This document shows positions 8,023 to 16,658 of a DNA stretch of 53,092 nt, piece after piece. Position 1 is the first letter of the stretch; every line of letters starts with the position of its first letter. The stretch is from an uncultured Eubacteriales bacterium (GTDB lineage Bacteria; Bacillota; Clostridia; Christensenellales; UBA1242). A model generated the notes under the pieces. That model saw nothing but the letters and a program-made list of their open reading frames with translations. It did not search any database and was not told the origin of the DNA. The stretch is taken from NCBI GenBank assembly GCA_949031345.1, contig CARNVA010000005.1, positions 39,157 to 92,248 of the forward strand, written 5' to 3'. Position numbers and translations under genes: made by a program.

Positions 8023-8142
8023 TTTATTTTAGCAAAGATTGAAAATTTAATATTGACTGCTGAAAAAGACCAAAAATTAGAGGAAGGTGAGTATGAGAGA
8101 GTTTGTCCAGAGTGCTTTCCTGATTTTGAAATAGATAAATAA
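8014..8142 (+). pseudogene. Possible 3' remnant of a zinc-ribbon gene
   Basis: An open frame of 42 codons with no ATG and no ribosome-binding site. It reads coherently through ILTAEKDQKLEEGEYERVC, PECF and FPDFEIDK to TAA. The acidic, Cys-pair-containing tail looks like the end of a small protein whose 5' part is gone. It could equally be chance; there is no similarity that I can name. Confidence 0.2.
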
Positions 8143-8155
8143 GTTTTAAATTCAT

Positions 8156-8185
8156 AATTTAAAAGAAAATAATTTAAAAGAAAAT
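8156..8185. repeat. 15-bp tandem duplication
   Basis: AATTTAAAAGAAAAT occurs twice head to tail (8156-8170, 8171-8185) in the mrnC-rlmB intergenic region. Confidence 0.8.
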
Positions 8186-8217
8186 GACTAAAATTAAAAA
8201 AATATTTCCAAAAACAT

Positions 8218-8247
8218 AAAAAAGAGCTGAATATCAGCTCTTTTTTT
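8218..8247. terminator. Terminator of mrnC (bidirectional form)
   Basis: Seven-bp stem GAGCTGA/TCAGCTC with an ATA loop, flanked by six A and seven T. The mrnC stop codon lies within the stem. It separates ychF-mrnC from rlmB-sigH. Confidence 0.7.
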
Positions 8248-8635
8248 GATTGCTGTTTAATGATAGAAGCAAAATTTCTTCCAGTCTTGCTTTGTCATCT
8301 TTTAAATAAAGAAAGCCAATAAGTGCTTCAAAGGCGGTTGCATGAGAGTAATCACCACTTGACGCATTCTTTGCGTGATGCTTTGGTTTTGCATTTCTTG
8401 CACGCCTAACAATATTAAGCTCTTCTTCATTTAAAATGGGAATAATTCCCTCAAGAGCGGCTGCTTGTGAGGAAGCTTTGCAATAGGAAGAAGCTTCAAT
8501 ATGATAATTTTCAAGTTTTAAAGCTCCATTTCTAAGACAATGTTCACGCACAAACAGGGTGTGGACACCATCGCCTATAAAGGCAAGTGGAAGAAGATTT
8601 GTTTGTAATAATTTTTCTAAGTTTACTTTTTCCAT
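8234..8635 (-). CDS. mrnC: Mini-ribonuclease III
   Basis: A 133-residue RNase III-like domain without a double-stranded-RNA-binding domain, the form that matures 23S rRNA ends in Bacillota. Visible features are LAFIGDGVHTLFVREH (catalytic Asp region), the basic HHAKNASSGDYSHA segment and ATAFEALIGFLYL (second acidic motif). I use the ATG at 8635, with GAAGG 5 nt upstream, rather than an in-frame TTG 12 bases earlier. It follows ychF closely on the same strand and is likely co-transcribed with it. Neighbouring rlmB and sigH match the conserved Bacillota order. Confidence 0.9.
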   Translation of the reverse strand: MEKVNLEKLLQTNLLPLAFIGDGVHTLFVREHCLRNGALKLENYHIEASSYCKASSQAAALEGIIPILNEEELNIVRRARNAKPKHHAKNASSGDYSHATAFEALIGFLYLKDDKARLEEILLLSLNSNQKKS

Positions 8636-8647
8636 GGCAGCCTTCAA

Positions 8648-9742
8648 TTAAACATTAAATCTGAAAAGAATTACATCACCATCTTGAACAACATATTCTT
8701 TTCCTTCCATTCTGACTTTACCTTTTTCTTTTGCTTTAAGGTAAGTGCCAGCTTCAATAAGGTCATTATAAGATACGATTTCCGCTTTAATAAACCCTTT
8801 TTCGAAGTCAGTGTGAATTTTTCCAGCCGCTTGAGGTGCTTTTGTACCTTTTTTGATTGTCCAGGCTCTAACTTCCTTTTCACCAGCAGTGAGATAACTC
8901 ATAAGTCCCAGAAGGTCATAACTTGCCTTTACAAGTTTTTCAAGACCGCTTTCGTTTATGCCAAGCTCTTCTTTAAACATTGCTTTCTCTTCAGCGTCAA
9001 GCCCAGCAAGCTCTTCTTCTATCTTTGCAGAAAGACTTATGACTTTTGCACCTTCCTTATCGGCAAAATCGCGGACTTTTGCTACAAATTCATTTTCAGG
9101 TTTGCTTATGTCATCTTCACTGATGTTGGCAACATAAATTACAGGCTTTGCTGTGAGAAGTTGAAGATTTTTCATAATCTTTTCCTCTTCCTCACCATCA
9201 ATCTCAACAGAGCGGGCAGGAAGATTGTTTTCAAGAGCTGTTTTTATTTTTTCCATAAGATTTACGCCAGCAATAAGACTTTTGTCGCCAGTTTTGACCA
9301 GTTTTGCGTCACGCTCATATTTTTTGGTAATCTGCTCAAGGTCGGCAAGCGCAAGCTCTAAATTTATTATTTCAATGTCACGAATAGGGTCAATTGAGCC
9401 ATTTACATGGATAATTTTGTCGTTTTCAAAGCATCTTACTACATGCACAATGGCGTCTACTTCACGAATATGACTTAAAAATTTGTTTCCAAGACCTTCG
9501 CCTTTGCTTGCGCCAGCAACCAGCCCTGCAATATCAACAAATTCAATTGCCGCTGGAGTAATTTTTTGTGTTGAATACAAATTCCCAAGCACTTGAAGCC
9601 TTTCATCTGGCACATCAACTATTCCAACATTGGGCTCGATAGTGCAAAATGGATAGTTTGCACTTTCTGCACCTGCATTTGTAATAGCGTTAAATAATGT
9701 ACTTTTGCCAACATTTGGCAAGCCTACAACACCAATTTTCAT
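8648..9742 (-). CDS. ychF: Redox-regulated ATPase / translation-associated GTPase YchF
   Basis: A 364-residue Obg-family P-loop NTPase. G1 is GLPNVGKSTLFNAIT (residues 7-21), G3 is DIAGLVAGAS, and the altered G4 region (VIYVANISED) explains the ATP preference known for the family. A coiled-coil arm lies around residues 120-200 and the C-terminal TGS domain covers about 280-364, ending DGDVILFRFNV. The family binds ribosomes. Length is standard. The ATG has AGGA 6 nt upstream. It heads a two-gene unit with mrnC. Confidence 0.93.
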   Translation of the reverse strand: MKIGVVGLPNVGKSTLFNAITNAGAESANYPFCTIEPNVGIVDVPDERLQVLGNLYSTQKITPAAIEFVDIAGLVAGASKGEGLGNKFLSHIREVDAIVHVVRCFENDKIIHVNGSIDPIRDIEIINLELALADLEQITKKYERDAKLVKTGDKSLIAGVNLMEKIKTALENNLPARSVEIDGEEEEKIMKNLQLLTAKPVIYVANISEDDISKPENEFVAKVRDFADKEGAKVISLSAKIEEELAGLDAEEKAMFKEELGINESGLEKLVKASYDLLGLMSYLTAGEKEVRAWTIKKGTKAPQAAGKIHTDFEKGFIKAEIVSYNDLIEAGTYLKAKEKGKVRMEGKEYVVQDGDVILFRFNV

Positions 9743-9848
9743 AATTTTTCCTTTTAAAATATGTTTTTTTGTTTATTTCATAAATTGTTTTTTATATTAA
9801 GATAATATTATTTAAATCAATAATATGAAAAGGGGACTACTTTAAAAA

Positions 9849-9880
9849 GTTTAACTCTTAAACAAAGAGTTAAACCTTTT
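9849..9880 (-). terminator. Terminator of the 2167-residue protein gene
   Basis: Perfect 11-bp stem GTTTAACTCTT/AAGAGTTAAAC (9849-9875) with a 5-nt loop, followed by five T on the minus strand; also T-rich on the plus side. Confidence 0.7.
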
Positions 9881-9914
9881 ATTTCGTTAAATTGAGTTTT
9901 CAAGTAAAACTTGA

Positions 9915-12900
9915 TTATTCACCAGCTTCACGATCTTCGCTGAGTTCAGCTTTTTTGTTGTTATTTTTTTCAGCTGGTTTTTCTCTATTGCGTTCGTCTT
10001 CAGCCTGTTTTTTAGCTTCCTCAACTCTAGCTTGTTCTGCCTTCTTTTCGTTGACTTTTGCATCAACTTGTTGTTTTTTCTTTCCAAACAATTTCTTGAA
10101 GAAACTCCAGCCTTCGCGATTCTTTTTGCGGCTTTGTTTTGACATATCAGAAGTTTTGCCTGCTTTATTGTCATTTGCGACTTTCTTTGCCTTGTCAACC
10201 TCAGCTTGTTTTTGCTGTTGTTGCAACTCAAGATTTTTTCTGATGTCTTTAAGCTTTTTATCACGCTTTTTGCTGTCTGTAAGCTCTTCAGGTTTAATGC
10301 CAAGCTGTCTAAGCAGAGCAAGATCCTCAGTGCTAAACTCGGCACCTTCAATAAGCAGTGCAAGTCTGTCACCATTTTCGCCAACTTTTGTCTGCTCAAA
10401 GAATGACTGGTCACCAGCGGCAAAGGCTGCATAAGCTTTTTCAACCATTTCTGGTGGCATGTTATATTTGCCTTGCAATGATGCGAGGAAGTCAAGTTTT
10501 TTAGTCAAGTCTTCACTTGCTTTAACAAATTCGTCAAGTTGTTGCATAGCCGATACTAAAGCTTTATCTTGATTTGAGAATTGTGTATTGTTTAATACAG
10601 CAATGGTTTCATAGTCATTTTGAATATCAAGTTTTGCACCTTCAATTTTCTTTTCTGGTTGAAGGGTAGAATTGATTTCGGCAAGCTGCTTAACAGCGAT
10701 TTCTCTAGTAGCAGGGTCAGAAGACTTTGCTTCCTTGACAATCTTATCAAGAGTGTCAATGTTCAAGCCAATGCGAGCAAGAACATCTGCATAGTGAGTT
10801 GCTCTTTCATCAACAGCTTTTCTTTCTTTGCCTTTCTTTTTATTTGCTCTTTCATCAGCTTGATTTTCTTTCTTTCTTCTGCTCTTTTCAGCACCAGTTG
10901 CGCCTTTGAGGTTTTCTTTATGTTCTTTTGCTCTTTCAGCCCTTCGATAACTTTCATTTTTGGCATTTTCAACAAAAGCTTCAATTGCCAATATACTGTT
11001 GTTGTCCAATTCTTCTGCTGATTCAGCTTCCACAAGTTTTTTCCATGCAGTAGTAAATTCGTCAGCAACATAATTAAACTCATCCATTTCTTTCTTTTTA
11101 AGCCAAAGTTTCTTTTGACCTTCTTCAGAAACGCCTCTTGAAGAAAGCTGTGCAAGACTATCTTTAAAGAATGCTTTTGGAATTTTTAATGTTTTTGCAA
11201 GTTTAGCAGGAGAGATTTTAGGGTTTTTAAGAAATTCAGTGCGAATAATTTCTTCGACTTCTTCAGCTGTTTTTTCAGGAGTTATAGCCTCTAAAAGCTC
11301 GTAAACATTTTCATAAATTTGAAGCTTGTTTTCCTTCTTAGCGTAAGTTTCTTTAGAAATTCCGTAACGGGCAGCAAGTTTTTTTGGTGCAAGTTTTTTG
11401 CTTTGTTTGTCAATGTCCTCTTGAAGTTTTGCAAGAAGTTCTTCTTCATTTGTGATTTTCTCGCTTTCTTCGCAAGTTTTATTGTATTCTTCTTTAAATT
11501 TCTCTTTATCAGCAAGAGCAAAAATCATATCATAAACAGTTTCATAAGCAAAATCTTTGTCTTTTCGACTGAGTTTTGATCTATGATGAGCATATTCTCT
11601 TTCAGCCTGTGCTTGACCCACTCTTTCGTCGTGGCAATGCACTTCCTTAGTTGCACGCTTATTGAGACTTTGTATCTTATCTCTGATTTGTTTTTCAGCC
11701 TGTTGAATATCGATAGGCTGAGCGCCATATTTAGCAATGCCTTCAATATCTTTTTTAATCTTATTCAGCAACTTCTTGTCAAGCCCAGAATTTCCAAAGG
11801 CGGCTTTGATAGCTGTTTCAATGTCTTTTCTAGATGATTTAGGGTCAGCGGCAATCACTTCATAGGCAGTTTGAATTTTTGCTTTAACAGAGTCTTTTTC
11901 TGCTTGAGAAAGGTTTTCAAGCTTATCAACTTTTTTGCCAATCAAATCAGAAGTCATTCTTGAAGCTTCATAAATTTCTTTAAATGAAGGTGCGTTTTCT
12001 TCGATAGCTTTTGATCCTAATTTTTCACCACCAACAACTGTTTCATTCAATATGTTTAAAAGTTGAGTTGTTGCAGAGGCATTCTTAACTGAAGTAATAG
12101 CTTTAAAGCTTTCAATTATTCTTTGTGTAGCAGTCTTGCCATTTTCATCTTTTTCAGTTGGCAATTTCATGTTTGTAATGATATCTAAAGCTCTTTTATA
12201 GCCTTTAATTTTGTCATTTGCAACATTTGTTTTTTCTTCCAGTGTTTTTTCATCATGTTTTACACCACTTTTGCCATCAATAGCAGTTATTACACAACTC
12301 TCAAGGGCAACTTCAGCAAGTGTTCCATTGACCACACTAGTCATTGACTTCAATGTTCTGCTAAGTGCGGCTTTTTCCTTGTCAGGAAGATTTTTGTCGC
12401 TTAGTTTATCTTCAATAAGCATAATGACCGTTGCCAATCTTGTATGAAGTTGAGCATTTTTATCATTGTAAATATGATTACGGAAGAAACTTTCTTTGTT
12501 AAGCTCGGTTACTTTTTTAGTGATGCGCGCATTAAAGGCAGCTCGAGCTTCATCTGTTTGTAAAGTATCTCTGATATCTTTTGTAAATACTTGTGCAAGT
12601 ATGCTTTCTAAAGGTTTGCTAAGATGCGTTCTCATGACACTTCCAGCAGTTTTTCTTGCATTCCTATAAGTCTCGAGTGCGGTTTTTAACTTATCAGCCT
12701 TTTCACCTGGACAAGCAGCAATATTTTCAATCATCTGGTCAATATTGTGTTGTTTATTTCCAGTAGGGGCAGGAATGTCTTTTCCCAAATAAGAGCTTGC
12801 AACCTCAGGAAATTCTGTAAACAAGATATTCATCATATTTTGATAACTTGTTGACACTTCTTTAGAGCTTGCCATATTTGAAAAGCTTCCGACAATTTCA

Positions 12901-15900
12901 GCTGTATGTTCTACAATTTTATATGCAGAAGAATTTACATCCAAATCTTTTTGAGCGTTTTTAGTTGCTCTTCTTATAGAAGCAATAGAAATGCTGGTTT
13001 TATGTGCAAGGGCAGTGCGCTCTTTAAGCATGTCAATTACAGCTGATGTTGCTTCATTATAGGTATTTACTGGCCCATTTTCGATAGCATAAACAGTTTT
13101 AATATATCTTCCAGCTTCATTCGCATTTGCAACGAGCTCGCGATTGTCGTGAGCAACTGCTTCAATGTGAGCAGTTTCTTGTTCGATTTGCTCTTGAGCT
13201 TTTATCAAAGTGTCAATAATCACTTGCTGTTCTTCTTCAGGAAGCTTTTCAAGTGTCTTATTAAGCTTTTCTTCGTTCATATTTTGGTCGTTTGCATAGC
13301 GTCTTACAAGCTGATGTGAATATCTTTTTACAATACGAGCTCTCTGGTCAGCATTGATCTTAGAAGAATTTATAAGTCTGTTGACGCTGCTGTCTTTTGC
13401 ATTGTCAATTGCCTTATGTTGAATATCAAGAATTTTTCTCTCTTGGTCTCCATAAGAGACAGTTTCTTCAAGTTTAGTCACAAAAGCGGTGAGTCTATCA
13501 TTGCCTTCAGTGCCGCCACCAAACAAGTTGTCAAGTAAAGCAGTCCTAACAGGTTGAGGCATTGGTCTGAAGTTTGTGTCAATAAATTGATCTATCATTT
13601 GCGCTCGTGCTGTGGCATCTTGAGAGGTCTGAATATTTCTTAAATCGGTTGCCATTTGACGCCTTATTTCAAGTCCGTCGCGACCAACCATAGCCTCTGT
13701 TCTTGCATAATTGTTTCGTTCTTCTGCTGGTTTAGCCCTTTCAGCATCTTTAATATCTGAAAAACCTATACCATATTCTTCAAAAATTCCGGTGAATTGA
13801 GATAATTCATTATTTGGATCTGTATAAAACTCTCTTAAATAATCATTAAGCTCTTTTGCTTTTGCATCAGTAAGATCTGCAGCTTTGTCAAGATCTTTTT
13901 CATTTGAAAGGAAATCTTCTTCAAATTCTTTGTCTTCTTTTTCTTGATCTTCAAGCTCTTTGATTTTCTTTTCAGCAGCTTTGAATGGAGTAAATTTAAA
14001 TTTGTCACTTAAAGTTGAAGTTGTTACGCCGGCGAGTGAAACGAGACAGCCCACTATTGCGAGGGCAGCAAAACCAGGAATAAGTATTGCGCCAATTGCA
14101 ATAAACACGCCAAGATATGCAAAGGCTGTTCCAAAAGCGTCAGCGAGTTTTGTAAAATTCTTTTCAGCAGGAGGGGCTTCAGCAGGTTTTGGAGCAGGTT
14201 TTTCCTTCTTTTCTTCAGGCTGTTCTTGCTCAGCGATTTCTTCGATGTCGTTTGGTGGTGGATTTAAAGAATTATCTTCGCCATTATCTCTACCATTTCC
14301 ATCGTTTCCGTTTTCCCCATCTCTTCCATTTTCGCCATCACGACCATGCTCGCCATCTCTTCCATTTTCACCGGCACTTCCATCACTGCCGTCGCTTCCA
14401 TCACTTCCGTCCTGACCTTTTAAACTTTTCAGCCACTCTTCTTCACTGCCTTCAAAGCCATTTTCTCTTGCAATATCATAAGCACTTTTGCCTCTTAAGC
14501 TGGCGATAAAGTCCGCCTCACTGCCAGTAAAACCGTTTCGTTTGGCAATGTCATATAAACTTTCGCCTTTTTCGCCTTGCTGGCCTTGTTCTCCTCTCAA
14601 ACTATCAAGCCACTCGGCAGATGAGCCTTTAAAGCCATTTTCTACTGCCAATTCATAGGCATTTTTACCATTTTTACCATTTTTGCCAGGCGCACCTTTT
14701 AAACTTTTCAGCCAATCTTCTTCGCTGCCTTCAAATCCGTGTTCTTTAGCAACATTATAGGCACTCTTGCCATTTTCGCCATCTTTGCCAGCTTGACCTT
14801 TTAAGCTGTCAAGCCATTCTTGCTTAGAGCCTTTAAAACCAAACTCTTGAGCAATCTCGTAAGCACTTTTGCCTTCTGCGCCTCTTAAGCTTTCAATAAA
14901 GTCTTTTTCGCTGCCAGTGAAACCATTTCGCTTAGCAATGTCATAAAGACTTTCGCCTTTTTCACCCTTTAAGCTGTCAAGCCATTCGGAAGGTGAGCCA
15001 TTAAAACCATGTTCAACAGCAATTTCATAAGCACTCTTGCCATCTTTGCCGTCCTTGCCATCCTGACCATTGACACCAGGAAGACCAGGGGTGCCTTTTA
15101 GACTATCAAGCCATTCTTCTTCACTGCCATTAAAACCATGTTCTTTTGCAATCTCATAAGCACTTTTGCCGTCCTGACCTTTTAAACTTTCAAGCCATTC
15201 TTCTTCGGTGTCACTAAAGCCATGCTCAACGGCTATCTCATAAGCACTCTTGCCATCTTTTCCGTTTTGTTGGTCTTCGGTGAAAACTGTTCTGTTTGAA
15301 TTGTTTGAAGCTACATAATATTGATAGTTTGAATAATCTCTTCTGTCTTTTTGCTCAAAAACAATTTTTCCGTCATCAGTTTCAACTTCAATATCGCCTT
15401 CATTGTGAGTAGTAGGCTCAGCATAACCACAAACATTTCTCATATAATTTACAACTTTTAATGACTGAGGTGTAAGCTTTCCATTTTCATCAACTTCAAG
15501 GTCATAAGCAACAGCTCTTTTGTTTGTTTCAGATTTTTTATTGCCAGTCCTTGGTTGAATTTGAAAAACCATTCTTAACTTTCCATCAGTAGGGTCTTTT
15601 TGAAAGAGAAGTTTTTCAACAGAATAAAATTTATTTTCAAATAATAAATAATTGTTGTCTTGAGCGTTTGCACGCTGAGAATGTCTTGTCATAAAGAAGA
15701 AAGGCTCGGCATTTTCATTTTGAGAAATTACCGTCATAGTAAATTTGCCAATTCTTGTCTGCTCATTTACGCCAGTCTTCAATTTTGCATACATTGCCAA
15801 AATGTTTGTAGGGAAATCTGTGATTTGTTTTATGTCAGTATGAAAAAATTCATTGCTTGGGTCAAAAAAGGCTTCAACAGCTTCAGGTTGCATGTCAATG

Positions 15901-16418
15901 TCAAGTCCACTGCCTTTTTCAACTTGATAAATAAAATCTTTGGCAGGCGCGTTTTCATTTTCTTTGGTCTGAATTGAAACGCTGTTTCCATTTGTGGTTA
16001 TTAAAAGCACTTGACCACTTTCCGCCAAAATTTCAAAGCAGGTTTCATCTCCATTTTGGAAGGTTGCAATCTTGCTTGGAGGAGTGTTTAATGGAGTTAA
16101 AGAAATTGAATTGCCTTCAGCACCTAAAACGGAAGAAAGTGTTTCGCCAGTTCCTGAGACAAACAAATTTAAATTTGGAATGCCAATTGAAAAATTGCCA
16201 GATTGATCTTTATCAACTGTCAAAACAGATTTGGTCTCTTTGCCACTTTCGTTTGTGAAAGAGCCCTTAAAATCAATAAAATGTTTAGACTCTGTGTCTA
16301 AGCTTATTTTTTGGTCAATAACAACAGGATTTTTGTTTTCATCCAAAATAGGCTGTTTATGTTGGTTTAACAGCTTAATATGATTGACAACTTCTTGACG
16401 CTTATTTGTTTCTGCCAT
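9915..16418 (-). CDS. Giant EEEWL-SLKG-repeat / collagen-like / long helical protein
   Basis: A 2167-residue protein that I do not recognise as a whole. Residues 1 to about 380 form a unique beta-rich-looking region without a signal peptide. About 385-670 hold nine 26-residue units of the form GKSAYEIA-x4-GF-x-GSEEEWL-x-SLKG, separated by short Gly-x-y spacers; units 4 and 8 are a distinct subtype (GESLYDIAKRNGF). About 670-710 is an acidic collagen-like run (GSDGSDG, GRDGENG). Residues about 759-796 are a strongly hydrophobic membrane hairpin. The remaining 1350 residues are Lys/Glu-rich and helical, probably cytoplasmic. GGAG lies 9 nt before the ATG, with a strong promoter upstream. It diverges from secA. 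Topology is puzzling because the repeats usually occur on exported proteins. Confidence 0.8.
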   Translation of the reverse strand: MAETNKRQEVVNHIKLLNQHKQPILDENKNPVVIDQKISLDTESKHFIDFKGSFTNESGKETKSVLTVDKDQSGNFSIGIPNLNLFVSGTGETLSSVLGAEGNSISLTPLNTPPSKIATFQNGDETCFEILAESGQVLLITTNGNSVSIQTKENENAPAKDFIYQVEKGSGLDIDMQPEAVEAFFDPSNEFFHTDIKQITDFPTNILAMYAKLKTGVNEQTRIGKFTMTVISQNENAEPFFFMTRHSQRANAQDNNYLLFENKFYSVEKLLFQKDPTDGKLRMVFQIQPRTGNKKSETNKRAVAYDLEVDENGKLTPQSLKVVNYMRNVCGYAEPTTHNEGDIEVETDDGKIVFEQKDRRDYSNYQYYVASNNSNRTVFTEDQQNGKDGKSAYEIAVEHGFSDTEEEWLESLKGQDGKSAYEIAKEHGFNGSEEEWLDSLKGTPGLPGVNGQDGKDGKDGKSAYEIAVEHGFNGSPSEWLDSLKGEKGESLYDIAKRNGFTGSEKDFIESLRGAEGKSAYEIAQEFGFKGSKQEWLDSLKGQAGKDGENGKSAYNVAKEHGFEGSEEDWLKSLKGAPGKNGKNGKNAYELAVENGFKGSSAEWLDSLRGEQGQQGEKGESLYDIAKRNGFTGSEADFIASLRGKSAYDIARENGFEGSEEEWLKSLKGQDGSDGSDGSDGSAGENGRDGEHGRDGENGRDGENGNDGNGRDNGEDNSLNPPPNDIEEIAEQEQPEEKKEKPAPKPAEAPPAEKNFTKLADAFGTAFAYLGVFIAIGAILIPGFAALAIVGCLVSLAGVTTSTLSDKFKFTPFKAAEKKIKELEDQEKEDKEFEEDFLSNEKDLDKAADLTDAKAKELNDYLREFYTDPNNELSQFTGIFEEYGIGFSDIKDAERAKPAEERNNYARTEAMVGRDGLEIRRQMATDLRNIQTSQDATARAQMIDQFIDTNFRPMPQPVRTALLDNLFGGGTEGNDRLTAFVTKLEETVSYGDQERKILDIQHKAIDNAKDSSVNRLINSSKINADQRARIVKRYSHQLVRRYANDQNMNEEKLNKTLEKLPEEEQQVIIDTLIKAQEQIEQETAHIEAVAHDNRELVANANEAGRYIKTVYAIENGPVNTYNEATSAVIDMLKERTALAHKTSISIASIRRATKNAQKDLDVNSSAYKIVEHTAEIVGSFSNMASSKEVSTSYQNMMNILFTEFPEVASSYLGKDIPAPTGNKQHNIDQMIENIAACPGEKADKLKTALETYRNARKTAGSVMRTHLSKPLESILAQVFTKDIRDTLQTDEARAAFNARITKKVTELNKESFFRNHIYNDKNAQLHTRLATVIMLIEDKLSDKNLPDKEKAALSRTLKSMTSVVNGTLAEVALESCVITAIDGKSGVKHDEKTLEEKTNVANDKIKGYKRALDIITNMKLPTEKDENGKTATQRIIESFKAITSVKNASATTQLLNILNETVVGGEKLGSKAIEENAPSFKEIYEASRMTSDLIGKKVDKLENLSQAEKDSVKAKIQTAYEVIAADPKSSRKDIETAIKAAFGNSGLDKKLLNKIKKDIEGIAKYGAQPIDIQQAEKQIRDKIQSLNKRATKEVHCHDERVGQAQAEREYAHHRSKLSRKDKDFAYETVYDMIFALADKEKFKEEYNKTCEESEKITNEEELLAKLQEDIDKQSKKLAPKKLAARYGISKETYAKKENKLQIYENVYELLEAITPEKTAEEVEEIIRTEFLKNPKISPAKLAKTLKIPKAFFKDSLAQLSSRGVSEEGQKKLWLKKKEMDEFNYVADEFTTAWKKLVEAESAEELDNNSILAIEAFVENAKNESYRRAERAKEHKENLKGATGAEKSRRKKENQADERANKKKGKERKAVDERATHYADVLARIGLNIDTLDKIVKEAKSSDPATREIAVKQLAEINSTLQPEKKIEGAKLDIQNDYETIAVLNNTQFSNQDKALVSAMQQLDEFVKASEDLTKKLDFLASLQGKYNMPPEMVEKAYAAFAAGDQSFFEQTKVGENGDRLALLIEGAEFSTEDLALLRQLGIKPEELTDSKKRDKKLKDIRKNLELQQQQKQAEVDKAKKVANDNKAGKTSDMSKQSRKKNREGWSFFKKLFGKKKQQVDAKVNEKKAEQARVEEAKKQAEDERNREKPAEKNNNKKAELSEDREAGE
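14000..14150 (-). other. Membrane-segment-coding part of the giant protein
   Basis: Encodes residues about 759-796 (AFAYLGVFIAIGAILIPGF then AALAIVGCLVSLAGV), long enough for two closely spaced helices. It is the only strongly hydrophobic stretch in the protein. Confidence 0.6.
14290..15270 (-). repeat. Nine 26-residue coding repeats plus collagen-like tract
   Basis: Within the giant gene, nine units ending EEEWL-x-SLKG or close variants are encoded between about 14415 and 15270. The Gly-x-y tract follows at 14290-14415. Units 3-5 and 7-9 share the same order of subtypes (standard, ESLYDIAKRNGF type, standard), pointing to block duplication. Confidence 0.8.
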
Positions 16419-16455
16419 TTTAGATTTCTCCTCTTATATATAATACATATATTTT

Positions 16456-16485
16456 ATTATACCTCATTATTATAAGAGATGTCAA
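16456..16485 (-). promoter_or_regulatory. Promoter of the 2167-residue protein gene
   Basis: Minus-strand consensus TTGACA (16480-16485), 18-bp spacer, consensus TATAAT (16456-16461); about 30 nt of leader before the start codon. Confidence 0.65.
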
Positions 16486-16596
16486 GATTTACGCGGCGGT
16501 TTAGTCTTAAATTATCTTTTTTTGGCAATAATTCTCCTATATGTGTTTATTTTGACAAAATCTTTATTTTATTTGTCTAGTATTGCAAAAATTACT

Positions 16597-16624
16597 TTGA
16601 CATTTGCTTAAAATTTGTTAAAAT
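16597..16624 (+). promoter_or_regulatory. Promoter of secA
   Basis: TTGACA (16597-16602), 16-bp spacer, TAAAAT (16619-16624), followed by a short leader and GGAG before the ATG at 16659. Confidence 0.6.
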
Positions 16625-16658
16625 ACTTATTACTAGTGCTTAAAATAAAGGAGAAATA

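Noticed and set aside
8684..9361. 225-codon Phe-rich frame opposite ychF
   Set aside because: Antisense shadow of a well-supported conserved gene; composition (Phe, Cys, Ser) is typical of the complement of Lys/Glu-rich coding DNA.
13960..14415. Ser/Pro-rich 151-codon frame opposite the giant gene
   Set aside because: It is the complement of the Gly-Asp-Gly collagen-like tract; no start signal.
14290..15270. Possible CRISPR array because of regular repeats
   Set aside because: The repeats are degenerate at DNA level, in frame, and encode a protein motif; there are no uniform spacers or cas genes. I see no CRISPR array in the window.
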